64,000 nucleotides of DNA from Pythium myriotylum (Eukaryota > Oomycota > Peronosporomycetes > Pythiales > Pythiaceae), in the NCBI GenBank assembly GCA_023091665.1, contig JALJCQ010000013.1:2542001-2606000 (forward strand). The letters run 5' to 3'. Below are positions 27,677 through 36,240 of the stretch, piece after piece. Both the position numbers and the translations under genes were made by a program. Each line of letters begins with the position of its first letter. Positions within the stretch are counted from its first letter, which is position 1. The notes beneath the pieces were generated by a model. It searched no databases, was not told the origin of the DNA, and saw nothing but the letters and a program-made list of their open reading frames with translations.

Positions 27677-27973
27677 ATGCAAAACTCAATTGTAGATGAT
27701 GATTTACCAAAAGGAGATCGACGAAACTATCGCAAATCATACTATCAAGAGCATAAAGATAAGATCTTAGAACAAAACAGAACATATAAGAAGAAAGATC
27801 CTGAGCGCTGGCGTGACTACGCTCGGCAGTTCTATGAAACGAAGATGATGACTCTCCCGATGATTCAATGTGAATGTTCTCGAATGGTTCGAGAAGACTC
27901 GATGAAGCGCCATGTATTGAGTAAACGTCATATTCGACTATTGGAAGAACAGAAAGCTAAACAAAATAACTAA
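27677..27973 (+). CDS. Small zinc-finger protein
   Basis: 98 residues: basic helical N-terminus (RKSYYQEHKDKILEQNRTYK) and C-terminal finger CECSRMVREDSMKRHVLSKR-H with the C-x-C-x11-H-x5-H pattern. It resembles the protein at 25510-25797 in layout, so the two are likely paralogues. It follows the recombinase gene by 48 bp on the same strand. Nucleic-acid binding is inferred. Confidence 0.6.
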   Translation: MQNSIVDDDLPKGDRRNYRKSYYQEHKDKILEQNRTYKKKDPERWRDYARQFYETKMMTLPMIQCECSRMVREDSMKRHVLSKRHIRLLEEQKAKQNN

Positions 27974-28379
27974 ATAGAAGTAGATTCTGACCTGGCGGAT
28001 GTCCGCCAGGTCAACCTGCAAGACGTCTTGCAGCTCAGATTTTCTTTTTTTTTTCAACCAACGAGACGAGTCGCGGGTTTAGATTTTGAGCCCGCGGATA
28101 TCCGCCAGCTCAGCTTACTGCGACTTAAGTCGCAGCTCAGATTTCCTTTTTTTCAATCTGCGGATCGAGTCGCGGGTTTAGATTCTTTGCTGCGACATAT
28201 GTCGCAGCAAAGAATTTATGTATTTCTCAAACTTTTTTGAAATATCTATCTTAATATTATGTTCATCTTAAGTTAAAACTCAGAGATAGTATAATACTTA
28301 CATAAAAAAATACGTCGAGACACAAATCTTTCCTATATTATAATATTGCTATTGTTGAAATAGCAACTAAATTATATCA
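27974..28379. repeat. Palindrome cluster with a degenerate 58-bp direct repeat (no gene)
   Basis: This gap holds five palindromes: 27988-28013 (core GGCGGATGTCCGCC, 12-bp arms), 28016-28033 (CTGCAAGACGTCTTGCAG), 28094-28105 (GCGGATATCCGC), 28118-28135 (CTGCGACTTAAGTCGCAG) and 28182-28215 (34 bp, perfect, centre CGACATATGTCG). Between them a unit of about 58 bp with the signature CAGCTCAGATTT, a T-run and GAGTCGCGGGTTTAGATT occurs twice (about 28031 and 28133). The GC content is far above the surroundings. The cluster lies between the zinc-finger gene and the primase gene. It may combine 3'-end signals with a replication or recombination site. The rest (28216-28379) is AT-rich leader of the primase gene. 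Confidence 0.75.
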
Positions 28380-29936
28380 ATGAGCTCCACGTCAACTCAA
28401 TCATCTACAGCTTCATTTAGTAGCGATACCGCTGATTTTTACTGCAACAACAACTGTGTGATTGGTAAAGTCAACTTAACTTTCACAAAAATCGGCAAAG
28501 ACAGTTATCAGAAATCAAAACCAACTTTTATTGAGAACTGGAAGAACTTGACCTCTAGACCAACAGCGATCAACAATGATAATTTCTTTGTATGTACTGG
28601 CAAGGTTTCTGGAATTACTATCATTGACGTTGATCGTAAGAACAACAAAGATGGATTTGCTGAACTTAAAAGAGTAGGAATTGAAATGAAGGACTATAGA
28701 AATATCTGTGCAAGCATTAAAACGCCATCTGGAATGCGGCACTACGTGTTTAAATACGATGAGAGACTAGCAACAGGAGCTAATGTATATGGTTTGGAAG
28801 GTGTTGATATTCGCAATGACGATGGAGTAGTATTTGCTGGCAAGCATTATCGCGTACTTAGTATCCCAGAGCAGTTGGGTCGTATCCCAGATGATTTATA
28901 TAATAAATTGTGTAATAGAATGAATGGGGAATCGAACACTAAAAGTAAAAAATGCAAAAATGATAAAGATCTATGTGCGAAATATTTTGATATCATTGAT
29001 GAAGACAACATTGATGACAAATACTATGAGCTCTGTAATCTGTTAGAAAACAAATGGTTTAATGATTTTGATAAATGGGTAAAGATAGGATATGCACTGT
29101 ATAATGAAAGCTCAGTGGATAAAGATGTGGCTCTGAACACTTGGCTAAAACTATTAGAAGATCGATCGGATAAATTCAATCAGATCGAATGTTTGAGAAT
29201 TTGGGATAGACAAAGTGAAGATGGAAAGTGCAAAGTGAGTATGGGAACAATTGTAAACTCTGTCAGCCAGACTAATAAAGAAGCGTATGAGCAATGGCGT
29301 AAACAATACTATAAACACAAAGGAAAATCATTTGAAAAAGTGTATACTTTAGAAGATGAATTCGAATCAACATTTGACTCGGCGCGGAATACAGCAGAGG
29401 TGGAGAACATGTTGATTCAAATGAACAAGACTTTTGAAGACTTCAAGTTAGCTATGTGCGATGAATCTTTTGAGCGATTTACAGAGATATCTCATTGGTG
29501 TAAAGACTATTGTGTTATCACTAACTCTGTTGATCATACGTTTAACAATGATTTTAGAATCTTTGAGAACATGTTAAAGACTTTGAAATTCAATTCAAGA
29601 GAAATTGCATTGCGATTCATTGCATACTTCATTCATGAGTTTTACATATTCTTAACAACAAACAATAGATTATGTTATACAAAAAGCAAGTCAATTAATG
29701 ATAATACCAGTGTATTTAAAGAGTATGACATCACTGCGTTTAAGTCTATCAGTGTTCATTATGTTCATTATGAAAACGAAGAGAAATTGAAAAAGACTAC
29801 GCTGTCTGATCTACTAACTCAACTTCCCATTCACAAGTTTGATAATACTGTATGTAAATGGAATCATGATAGTAGTAATTTATCTACTTTTAGCATGTTG
29901 TTCCGTTTAAAGTACAACTTTATGATCGGGACGTGA
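28380..29936 (+). CDS. Primase-polymerase (AEP) part of a primase-helicase
   Basis: 518 residues. Residues about 20-190 are an archaeo-eukaryotic primase domain: GITIIDVDRKNNKDG carries the metal-binding Asp pair, TPSGMRHYVFKYD the His region, and GVDIRNDDGVVFAG the third acidic site. Residues about 205-305 look like a PriCT-2 linker domain (WVKIGYALYNES, IWDRQSEDGKC, MGTIVNSV). The frame ends in TGA at 29936, just where the helicase frame begins, so the two are one gene with a one-base shift near the TTT run at 29919-29921. It would make RNA or DNA primers and, with the helicase, start viral DNA synthesis. Confidence 0.78.
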   Translation: MSSTSTQSSTASFSSDTADFYCNNNCVIGKVNLTFTKIGKDSYQKSKPTFIENWKNLTSRPTAINNDNFFVCTGKVSGITIIDVDRKNNKDGFAELKRVGIEMKDYRNICASIKTPSGMRHYVFKYDERLATGANVYGLEGVDIRNDDGVVFAGKHYRVLSIPEQLGRIPDDLYNKLCNRMNGESNTKSKKCKNDKDLCAKYFDIIDEDNIDDKYYELCNLLENKWFNDFDKWVKIGYALYNESSVDKDVALNTWLKLLEDRSDKFNQIECLRIWDRQSEDGKCKVSMGTIVNSVSQTNKEAYEQWRKQYYKHKGKSFEKVYTLEDEFESTFDSARNTAEVENMLIQMNKTFEDFKLAMCDESFERFTEISHWCKDYCVITNSVDHTFNNDFRIFENMLKTLKFNSREIALRFIAYFIHEFYIFLTTNNRLCYTKSKSINDNTSVFKEYDITAFKSISVHYVHYENEEKLKKTTLSDLLTQLPIHKFDNTVCKWNHDSSNLSTFSMLFRLKYNFMIGT

Positions 29937-30883
29937 GTGAAGAAGACATTCTGCCAAACTGGTTATACTACATGAAATCTATTCTATGTGGCAATGATAA
30001 CAAGAAATGGGAATGGCTTAGAGCATATCTAGCAAACATAATTCATCAACCTGATAAACGAACTGAAGTAATGCTTTTACTCTATTCTCCAGAGAAAAGA
30101 CTTGGTAAATCAACATTATTCTATTGGCTAGAAAATTATGTATTTGGAAGCTCTAACGTATGCAAAGTAGATAATATGAGCAATGCTTTTGGTGAAAGAG
30201 GTGGACCTCAAATGGTTGGAAAGAAGTTAGTTTGGTTAGAAGAGCTGAGTGAGAGTAAAAAGACATTTAGAACTTGCATGGATAGAATGAAAACGGCAAT
30301 TACTGATTCTACATTAACATATAGAAAGTTATATCATGAGGTCCAACAAATCGAGAATACTAATGAGTTCATTGCTGCAACTAACCATCTGGTTGGTGTT
30401 CTTGAGGATCGATTTACCGTATTAAAGGTTAATCCAGAACGGAAAGATGATAGATGTTTCTACGGAAAGCTTCGTAGTGATATGATTGGTGAAGAAACAA
30501 ACAAGTTCATCACATACCTAAAACGTTTTACTACGTCCATGCCAATGCCTATTCATAAGACAAAAGAGTATGAGAGTATGTTGAGTAACGCGAGCGAGTC
30601 TATTGTTCAGTATTTGTCAGATCTAAAGGAATCGTTCGATGATGTTCATTTTACTAATAAGTGCGATAAGCATTACCACATCAGCAAGAGCATGCTATTC
30701 GATCACTACTCTCAATGGTGCTCTAGAAATAACGAGAAGCCTTTGACATTTCTGAAATTCAAGGATAAGTTGATTCATTATGATAGCACCATATTGTATA
30801 AGAAAATGAAGTTAAATGATGAACAAGTGTGGGGATTTGAGTTTCCGTTCGAAGGATTCTTTGAAACCAATCATACCGAGTAA
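29933..30883 (+). CDS. Superfamily 3 helicase part of the primase-helicase
   Basis: Frame of 316 codons opened by GTG; no ATG is near. It is better read as the continuation of the preceding gene, because the shifted reading across the junction gives a smooth protein. Motifs: Walker A SPEKRLGKST, Walker B region KKLVWLEELSE, motif C EFIAATNHLV, and an Arg-rich segment after it. This is the D5/S3H helicase order. The last 112 residues (from PIHKTKEYESML) lie inside the right TIR and are therefore duplicated at 14715-15052. The combined gene of about 830 residues fits the usual size of PLV and virophage primase-helicases. Confidence 0.8.
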   Translation: MSEEDILPNWLYYMKSILCGNDNKKWEWLRAYLANIIHQPDKRTEVMLLLYSPEKRLGKSTLFYWLENYVFGSSNVCKVDNMSNAFGERGGPQMVGKKLVWLEELSESKKTFRTCMDRMKTAITDSTLTYRKLYHEVQQIENTNEFIAATNHLVGVLEDRFTVLKVNPERKDDRCFYGKLRSDMIGEETNKFITYLKRFTTSMPMPIHKTKEYESMLSNASESIVQYLSDLKESFDDVHFTNKCDKHYHISKSMLFDHYSQWCSRNNEKPLTFLKFKDKLIHYDSTILYKKMKLNDEQVWGFEFPFEGFFETNHTE

Positions 30884-31636
30884 TACACTATCTAAATCAT
30901 CATCATTCTTTTTTTTATTCTGGGAATACAACAATGTATATGTACATACAAGAGACGGCGTCGAGGGACACGTCCTTCATACTTTCTTTTTTTTAATTCT
31001 GGGAACTGCCTGGAACGATTCTGGAACCGTGAATCTGTGCACAGAAAAGATCTAGACACTCTATAACATAATAATAGTAAAGGAAAGTGAGTGGTGGTTC
31101 CAGAATCTTGAAAAAAGTATAAAACTTTTATTTGAAAAAAACAGGTAGGTTAGGTTTATCTCGATCTAGTATGTTCATCTAGATACCAACCTAACCTTCC
31201 TTTTTTGCCTACAAAAGTTTTAGAAATTAGTTGGAACTTTGGAACTTTGAAAAATAGAGATATCTAATAGATGCATACAGCGTATAAGTTAAATATATAA
31301 CACAAAAAAGTTCCGTAAAAGGTTCTTTTTAGTTCCAGAATCAAAAGCGGCGGATATCCAGGCAGAGAACTTCTTTTTTCTAATTATTATGTTATAACTA
31401 TGGAGAGATAGACTATCCTAAATTGTAGAATTAGAACGAAATTTGAGATCAACCTGCTCGCGGACGTCCGCCAGTAGCTCAGCTATACTAAATCATTAGC
31501 CACATGGTCACTCCACATGTCATAAAAGCGGGATTTCAGTCTGGAATCAACTAATGAAGTACAAAGTGAATTGTAGGACGAATTGCACACGAATTGCGCC
31601 TCGAGAAGGTAAGGCGGTCATTCTTCAACAAGCAAG
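30884..31636. promoter_or_regulatory. AT-rich non-coding TIR segment, right copy
   Basis: No gene. It mirrors 13962-14714: TTCnnGAA pairs resembling heat-shock half-sites, the AGGTTAGGTT hairpin at about 31143-31200 and the GCGGACGTCCGC palindrome at 31454-31477. It should contain the 3' end of the helicase transcript and the promoter of the Crinkler gene at 31637. Confidence 0.5.
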
Positions 31637-32884
31637 ATGGCGGAAAGACTGGTTTGGTTTCTTCTTGTCGATCAGAAGGGGGCGGCGTACAAGGGGACAA
31701 CTGCGAGTAAAGTGAAGGTCCCTGTTGATGGTGATATTGATGACTTCAGAGATGCTGTGTATGCGAAGAACCCCAGGAAGCTGTCGCATTGTGATGCATC
31801 CGACCTCCTCGTCTACGCCGACAAGACAGCGTTCGATGCGAATACCGCGGATGTTCCCACCAATTTGCAACCCGAAGACGACATTGGGGTCTATGGAGCA
31901 AAGGACGCGAAGATGTATGTGGTTGTTCCGGACGGCGTAGTGCACGACAACTCTGCTACGACAGCGCCGCTGACGGCGGAGCAAATGAAGATGGCTGTGA
32001 ATGAGGCTCTTGAAGAGCGTGATCGAAAGCGCTCGGAGTACTCGATATCAACATGCCCGCGTTCGAAAGAAACGCTTCTCAAGCAGCAATTGGGTCTTGA
32101 ATACTCCGCTGTTTCCGTCAATGAAGTGGTCGACGACTCGATTCATGGTTATCAATGGTCAGCACTAACTGAGAAGCATCCAGACCAACGAAAGGCGTAC
32201 ATGAAGTACGTTGAGGAACACTTACGCGATGCTTTGATATCAAGACGAAAGCAGAAGGATTTCCTGAAGGATGTTGCTGGACAGCAAGACTTACTCAATT
32301 GTGATGATCGAAGCAGACTTCCTTTCAAGGTGAAGGGAACAGCAGATATGATGATTATCGACGAAACGGCGAACCGAATGGACGACGTTTTCGCTGGTCT
32401 TCGGTTCGTGATCGAAGTAAAGAAGGATCGTCCAAGCTACAAAGAACGATGGCAACTGCTCCTGGAGTTGGTTGTCGCGGATTTGAAAAGTGAAGGACGT
32501 TGTGCTCCAGTGGGTTTGCTCACTAACCTGAATGACTACTGGTATTTCTTGTGGTTCACGCCGGACAACAAAATCGCCAGAATGGTGCTTACTTGCCCAG
32601 GTAATGGATTCAAGACAATGAAAGAAGTATTGAAGGAGAGAAGTGGACCCACGCGTGATGGACACTTTCCGATGCGTGTTGCTTTCTTGGGTTCGCCTCT
32701 TCCATTGAAGCGTCAAAAGTTGCTTCGAAGTGCAACTGGACGCGACGATGCTGCAGCAGAAATGCTGGAGAGATACGAGTTGATGTCGGATGAACTTAGT
32801 CCGGAGTTCTTGCATCAGCAAAGGATTGATTATGCTTTCGATCTGATTAGGCGAATGCCGATTCATAGTTCAATGTACACCTAG
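31637..32884 (+). CDS. Crinkler (CRN)-type protein with PD-(D/E)XK nuclease domain, right TIR copy
   Basis: 415 residues, outward-facing mirror of the gene at 12714-13961. The two proteins are identical except for residues 25-42. There this copy reads KVKVPVDGDIDDFRDAVY and the left copy reads SVSIPSNYVIDQFRDAVI, with nine differences. The matching DNA (about 31708-31800) also carries silent changes, while the rest of the gene is almost invariant. The header of this copy is closer to the usual CRN form (IDDFRDAV), so the left copy may be the one that was altered. The nuclease residues Asp237, Glu260 and Lys262 are kept in both. Whether the product is secreted or acts in the cell cannot be told from sequence. 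Confidence 0.8.
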   Translation: MAERLVWFLLVDQKGAAYKGTTASKVKVPVDGDIDDFRDAVYAKNPRKLSHCDASDLLVYADKTAFDANTADVPTNLQPEDDIGVYGAKDAKMYVVVPDGVVHDNSATTAPLTAEQMKMAVNEALEERDRKRSEYSISTCPRSKETLLKQQLGLEYSAVSVNEVVDDSIHGYQWSALTEKHPDQRKAYMKYVEEHLRDALISRRKQKDFLKDVAGQQDLLNCDDRSRLPFKVKGTADMMIIDETANRMDDVFAGLRFVIEVKKDRPSYKERWQLLLELVVADLKSEGRCAPVGLLTNLNDYWYFLWFTPDNKIARMVLTCPGNGFKTMKEVLKERSGPTRDGHFPMRVAFLGSPLPLKRQKLLRSATGRDDAAAEMLERYELMSDELSPEFLHQQRIDYAFDLIRRMPIHSSMYT

Positions 32885-33275
32885 ATGGTTGCGACTCAAC
32901 GGTACGGCGACAGTTCTCGCGTGAGCAACTACCGCATCCGATCTTGTCCGATGCTAGAATTGAAACTCACAGAGGCTTTGAGCCAACGCCATCACATGCC
33001 GAAACCGATCAACGAATATAACCGAGAAGACCCACAGGACTTAAAATTAGCTATAAAATTCCCGTCATTTTCTCCACAGGATTCGTTACATCCCATAGAT
33101 CTACAGATCTTCTAGTGGCGGAAGATTTCAAGATCGCGTCGTAATTCGCCGGGTGCCATGCCGGGACGTCCATTCTTGCTGATGCTCAATCCTGTCAGTG
33201 GGAATCAGGCAAGTTGGATCCTATTGGAGTTAATTGATGTTCAAACGTGAACTTTACGACCGGATACCTACTGAT

Positions 33276-34340
33276 TTAAAGGTCTAGTCCCAATTCGACC
33301 TGAGCTCTCCAACAATGTCGACCAAGTACGAATAGCGGAGTCGACTCGCTCACAGTGGCCTTGCGACGTAGTAGAACCAAAACTGCAAAAACGGTAGCTA
33401 TGACGCCCAGGTGTGGAACGTGTAGTTGACAGAGCACAGACTGGAAAGAGCCTCGCTCATAATTGCCGAGGAAAGACCAGGCTGTGCAGCAGCTACTTAG
33501 CCTGGTTACCATAATGGGGGATCTTTACTCTGCGATATGCGATGAGAACCTGCTTCAGGAAGCTCTGGTAGTACTAGTTCCGGTCAGGATTGTCGAGGAA
33601 TTCGTCCTCGCAACAGCCATTCTCAGTAAACAGAATAGGCGTCGTCAGGTCGAGCCGGTGCATCCAACGGATAGTGTCCAGGGGTCCTGGACAGACAGAG
33701 AATCAGGGGAGCAAGTACTAGTCTCCAGTTGGTTTCTTGTCAGAGCGTGGTCCATCCTTGCGAGACAAGTTGCGTATGGAGGGCACTTGGCAGATCGCAA
33801 TGACACATTGTGAGAGTGGAAATCACGCCTTTGGCTCGAAGTGTGTCGATGACGTCGTATAGAAGGCGATTCCCAGTGTGTTCAGCTTCATGCGTCGGAT
33901 CATTGATTCCCAGCACATGGCACGCGACCAAGATAAGGAAAACCGGAATATGCACAACTCTGTCTCGTCTATGAGGTCGATGCCATTCTTGTAGCAATGC
34001 ACAAAGTCGTCAGCAACGATGGCGCACACGGGGTTTGCTCTGCAGTAGTCATCACAGATACTTGCCCGAACGGCCTGTGGAGCTCCAGCCACTCTCGCCA
34101 TGGCCTCTGTGGCGATGACAGCCAGAGAGGCCATGGCAAGACCACCGAGGACCCACTGTGAGCTGGACTACACACCATCCGTTGTTGAAGTTTCATCTTG
34201 GCCACCATCTTTGGATTCGCGCACAAGATGGGAAAATTTCGACGACGCTGGCATGAGGCAGCAAAATTTTGCGTTGACGTTTCCTCCCGGAGTAGATGGG
34301 ACCCTCCGTTTACTCGCGAGAGTGGACACTTTGGCAAGCT
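33276..34340 (-). pseudogene. Decayed GH1 beta-glucosidase copy
   Basis: Scattered frames on the minus strand match the intact neighbour at 34447-36240 in the same order: near 33,990 DETELCIFRFSLSWSRAM (compare ETGLGSFRFSVSWSRVM), near 33,850-33,900 MKLNTLGIAFY, and near 33,460 AWSFLGNYERGSFQSVLC (compare AWSFVDNYEWGSFKPRFG). A central part, including the NEP acid/base region, is missing and there are many frame breaks. It is the remnant of a tandem duplication. It begins about 130 bp from the right end of the virus-like element; the bases between (33148-33275) hold no gene that I can see. Confidence 0.8.
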
Positions 34341-34446
34341 ACGTCGTTATGGATCTGGCAAATTGAAAGCATGAAGAAAATGGTGGCAATGTATTGTCTT
34401 CGCGTCCATCTAGATGGACTTACGGCAGCCACCCTCGTGCCTCTAG

Positions 34447-36240
34447 TTACGCACGGATGAGCGGTGTGCTCTCTGACGCGTCAGTGTGGAGTGCACTGCG
34501 GCGACGCATGATGAAGATCGCCGCAACCACGCCAATTGCAACAGGCACGAGTACGGCAGCAACAAAGAGATTGGACACGAGGCGTGCCAGGCTCGGGAAG
34601 AAACCTTCATCGTCGTCCTCCTCAGGTTCGATAACAGCCGGTGGTTCGGGGCCAAGCGCCATGCACCTGGTTTTTGCCAGCGTCGCATACCACTTTGCAG
34701 CTGTGCGAGGGATACGAGCAAGATCCGTGGGCTTAGGCTGGTAGCCATCCTTAGTGCCTGTTTCGGAGGTGAAGTTGACGTAGTACAAACCGAAGCGTGG
34801 CTTGAACGAGCCCCACTCGTAGTTGTCTACGAATGACCAAGCCGTGTACCCGATGATTGGGATCTTTTCCTCCGTGATGGCCTTGTGGACATGCTCGATG
34901 TACCTCTGATAATACCACAGCTGATCTTGGTTGTCAATCTCATCGTTGCCGCACCATCCGTTCTCTGTGAGCAGGATAGGAGCTGTCTTGTCTTGGTTGT
35001 GCATCCAGCGGATCGTGTCAAGGTATCCCTTGGGGTAGCCTGTGAACCAGTCGCACAAATACTCTCCGTTCTCGTCCTTGCTTGCATGTCGTGCGCCGGG
35101 AGGCAGTCGCGAATCGTCAACACCGAGGTCACGATCCCAGCCGAGCATTTGCTTTGAGCATTTTACTTTCGAGTGCGGACCCGAGCAGTCCGTGACGGTC
35201 TTTGACGAATAGTGGTTCAGCATCAGTACATCATACGACCCCTTCACAACTGCAGCCTCTTCTGGAGTAAACGAAGGAAGGCGGTCGCCAATTCGCTGCC
35301 GCATAATGGCCGGGTACTCGCCGGACACAATCGGGGTCAAGAACCAGCCAAGAGCAAACTGCATCTTCCGCTCAGCCGCTGCAATATCCAACTCACTCGT
35401 AGCATCCAGTGGATACGAGTAGTCGGCGTTGAGAACGATACCGATCTTGGCCTGGTCGTGGATAACGTTCGTAGTCTTCAGTTCACGAAAACGTTTCACC
35501 GCCTCTCCGTGCGCCAAGAGAACGTTGTGGGCTACAGTGTAGGTGTTTGTGGCTGACTTCTTGAAGCCAGGCGCTTTGATCCCGTTGCCGTAACCTTGAG
35601 TTGCGAAGGTCCATGGCTCATTGAACGTCGTCCAGTAGTCTATCTTGCTTCCAAACTCCTTGTACATGAGATCTGCGTACTCCACGAAGTGGCCAACAAT
35701 ATCGCGATTGAGCCATCCTTGGGGAGACAACTCCGTGTGGAGCTCGCTCGGCAGATCCCAGTGGTAAAGAGTCATAATCGGAACGACATTTTTGGCGCGG
35801 AGAGTATCGACGACGTCGTGATAGAACGCAATCCCTGGTGGATTCGGCTTCATTCGTTTGGTGGACGGATCCCAGTTCATGACTCGAGACCACGAGACAG
35901 AGAACCTAAACGACCCGAGCCCTGTTTCGACCATGAGGTCAATATCCTCCTTATAGCGATGGAGGAAGTCATCGGCGACGTTGGCACACTCGACGACCTT
36001 CTTTTCGCGACAGAAGTCGTCCCAGATGCTCGGCGTGCGACCCGTGGCGTTCCATCCGCCCTCGACTTGGTACGAGGCCGTGGCTGATCCAAAGAGGAAG
36101 TCGTCGGGGAAGCAGCGCGTGGTGATGTTGTCGGACGCGTCGAAGGACCCCGACGCGGACGAGTCGAGCGCGAGGGTGGCGGCGGCGCCCCCGTGGAGCG
36201 ACGTGGCCCCAGCGAGCAGAGTCAGCAGCGCGAACCGCAT
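34447..36240 (-). CDS. GH1 beta-glucosidase, secreted and membrane-anchored
   Basis: 597 residues, intronless. A signal peptide (MRFALLTLLAGATSLHGGAAA) is followed by the GH1 fold: FPDDFLFGSATASYQVEGGW, acid/base Glu in TFNEPW (about residue 205), nucleophile Glu in LLTENGWC (about 423), and IGYTAWSFVDNYEWGSF near the end of the barrel. After an acidic linker (EPEEDDDEGFF) a single transmembrane helix (LFVAAVLVPVAIGVVAAIFI) and a short RRR tail follow, so the enzyme probably sits at the cell surface with the catalytic domain outside. It should release glucose from beta-glucosides such as cellobiose or plant glycosides. A decayed tandem copy lies immediately downstream. Confidence 0.92.
   Translation of the reverse strand: MRFALLTLLAGATSLHGGAAATLALDSSASGSFDASDNITTRCFPDDFLFGSATASYQVEGGWNATGRTPSIWDDFCREKKVVECANVADDFLHRYKEDIDLMVETGLGSFRFSVSWSRVMNWDPSTKRMKPNPPGIAFYHDVVDTLRAKNVVPIMTLYHWDLPSELHTELSPQGWLNRDIVGHFVEYADLMYKEFGSKIDYWTTFNEPWTFATQGYGNGIKAPGFKKSATNTYTVAHNVLLAHGEAVKRFRELKTTNVIHDQAKIGIVLNADYSYPLDATSELDIAAAERKMQFALGWFLTPIVSGEYPAIMRQRIGDRLPSFTPEEAAVVKGSYDVLMLNHYSSKTVTDCSGPHSKVKCSKQMLGWDRDLGVDDSRLPPGARHASKDENGEYLCDWFTGYPKGYLDTIRWMHNQDKTAPILLTENGWCGNDEIDNQDQLWYYQRYIEHVHKAITEEKIPIIGYTAWSFVDNYEWGSFKPRFGLYYVNFTSETGTKDGYQPKPTDLARIPRTAAKWYATLAKTRCMALGPEPPAVIEPEEDDDEGFFPSLARLVSNLFVAAVLVPVAIGVVAAIFIMRRRSALHTDASESTPLIRA

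Larger units (their letters stand above)
12450..33147. mobile_element. Integrated polinton-like virus (PLV) with long terminal inverted repeats
   Basis: An AT-rich block of about 20.7 kb with sharp ends inside GC-rich host DNA. The ends (ACGACGCGATCTTGAAATC inward from each side) are the outer termini of 2.6-kb inverted repeats. The gene set is that of a PLV: major capsid, minor capsid, packaging ATPase, adenain-like protease, primase-helicase, tyrosine recombinase, spike protein and zinc-finger or GIY-YIG accessory proteins. No pPolB or DDE integrase was found, which fits PLVs that use a primase-helicase and a tyrosine recombinase rather than a classical Maverick/Polinton. AATT is present at both outer edges (12451-12454 and 33143-33146). 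It may be a 4-bp target duplication or simply part of the repeat, since it is self-complementary. Near-identity of the repeats implies a recent insertion or active homogenisation. Confidence 0.92.
30546..33147. repeat. Right terminal inverted repeat (2.6 kb)
   Basis: Mirror copy of 12450-15052. It starts inside the helicase coding sequence, then holds the non-coding regulatory segment (30884-31636), the second Crinkler copy and a short terminal segment. The outer 110 bp are almost identical to the left end apart from a small indel near 33,045. Confidence 0.95.

Noticed and set aside
27974..28379. CRISPR-like array
   Set aside because: The repeats are palindromes of differing sequence without regular spacers, in a eukaryotic context.
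29915..29924. Programmed -1 frameshift in the primase-helicase
   Set aside because: CAACTTTATG does not match a slippery heptamer, and other genes of the element show similar one-base losses.
32885..33115. Second independent gene after the right Crinkler copy
   Set aside because: The frame differs between the two TIRs by an indel and has no recognisable domain; it was listed only for the left copy, at low confidence.
12450..33147. DNA polymerase B or DDE integrase
   Set aside because: Every open frame in the element was read and none shows polymerase or RVE motifs.
12440..33160. 5-6 bp target-site duplication of the Polinton type
   Set aside because: The flanks CTTCGTTCATATG and CGCCGGGTGCC share nothing beyond the self-complementary AATT.
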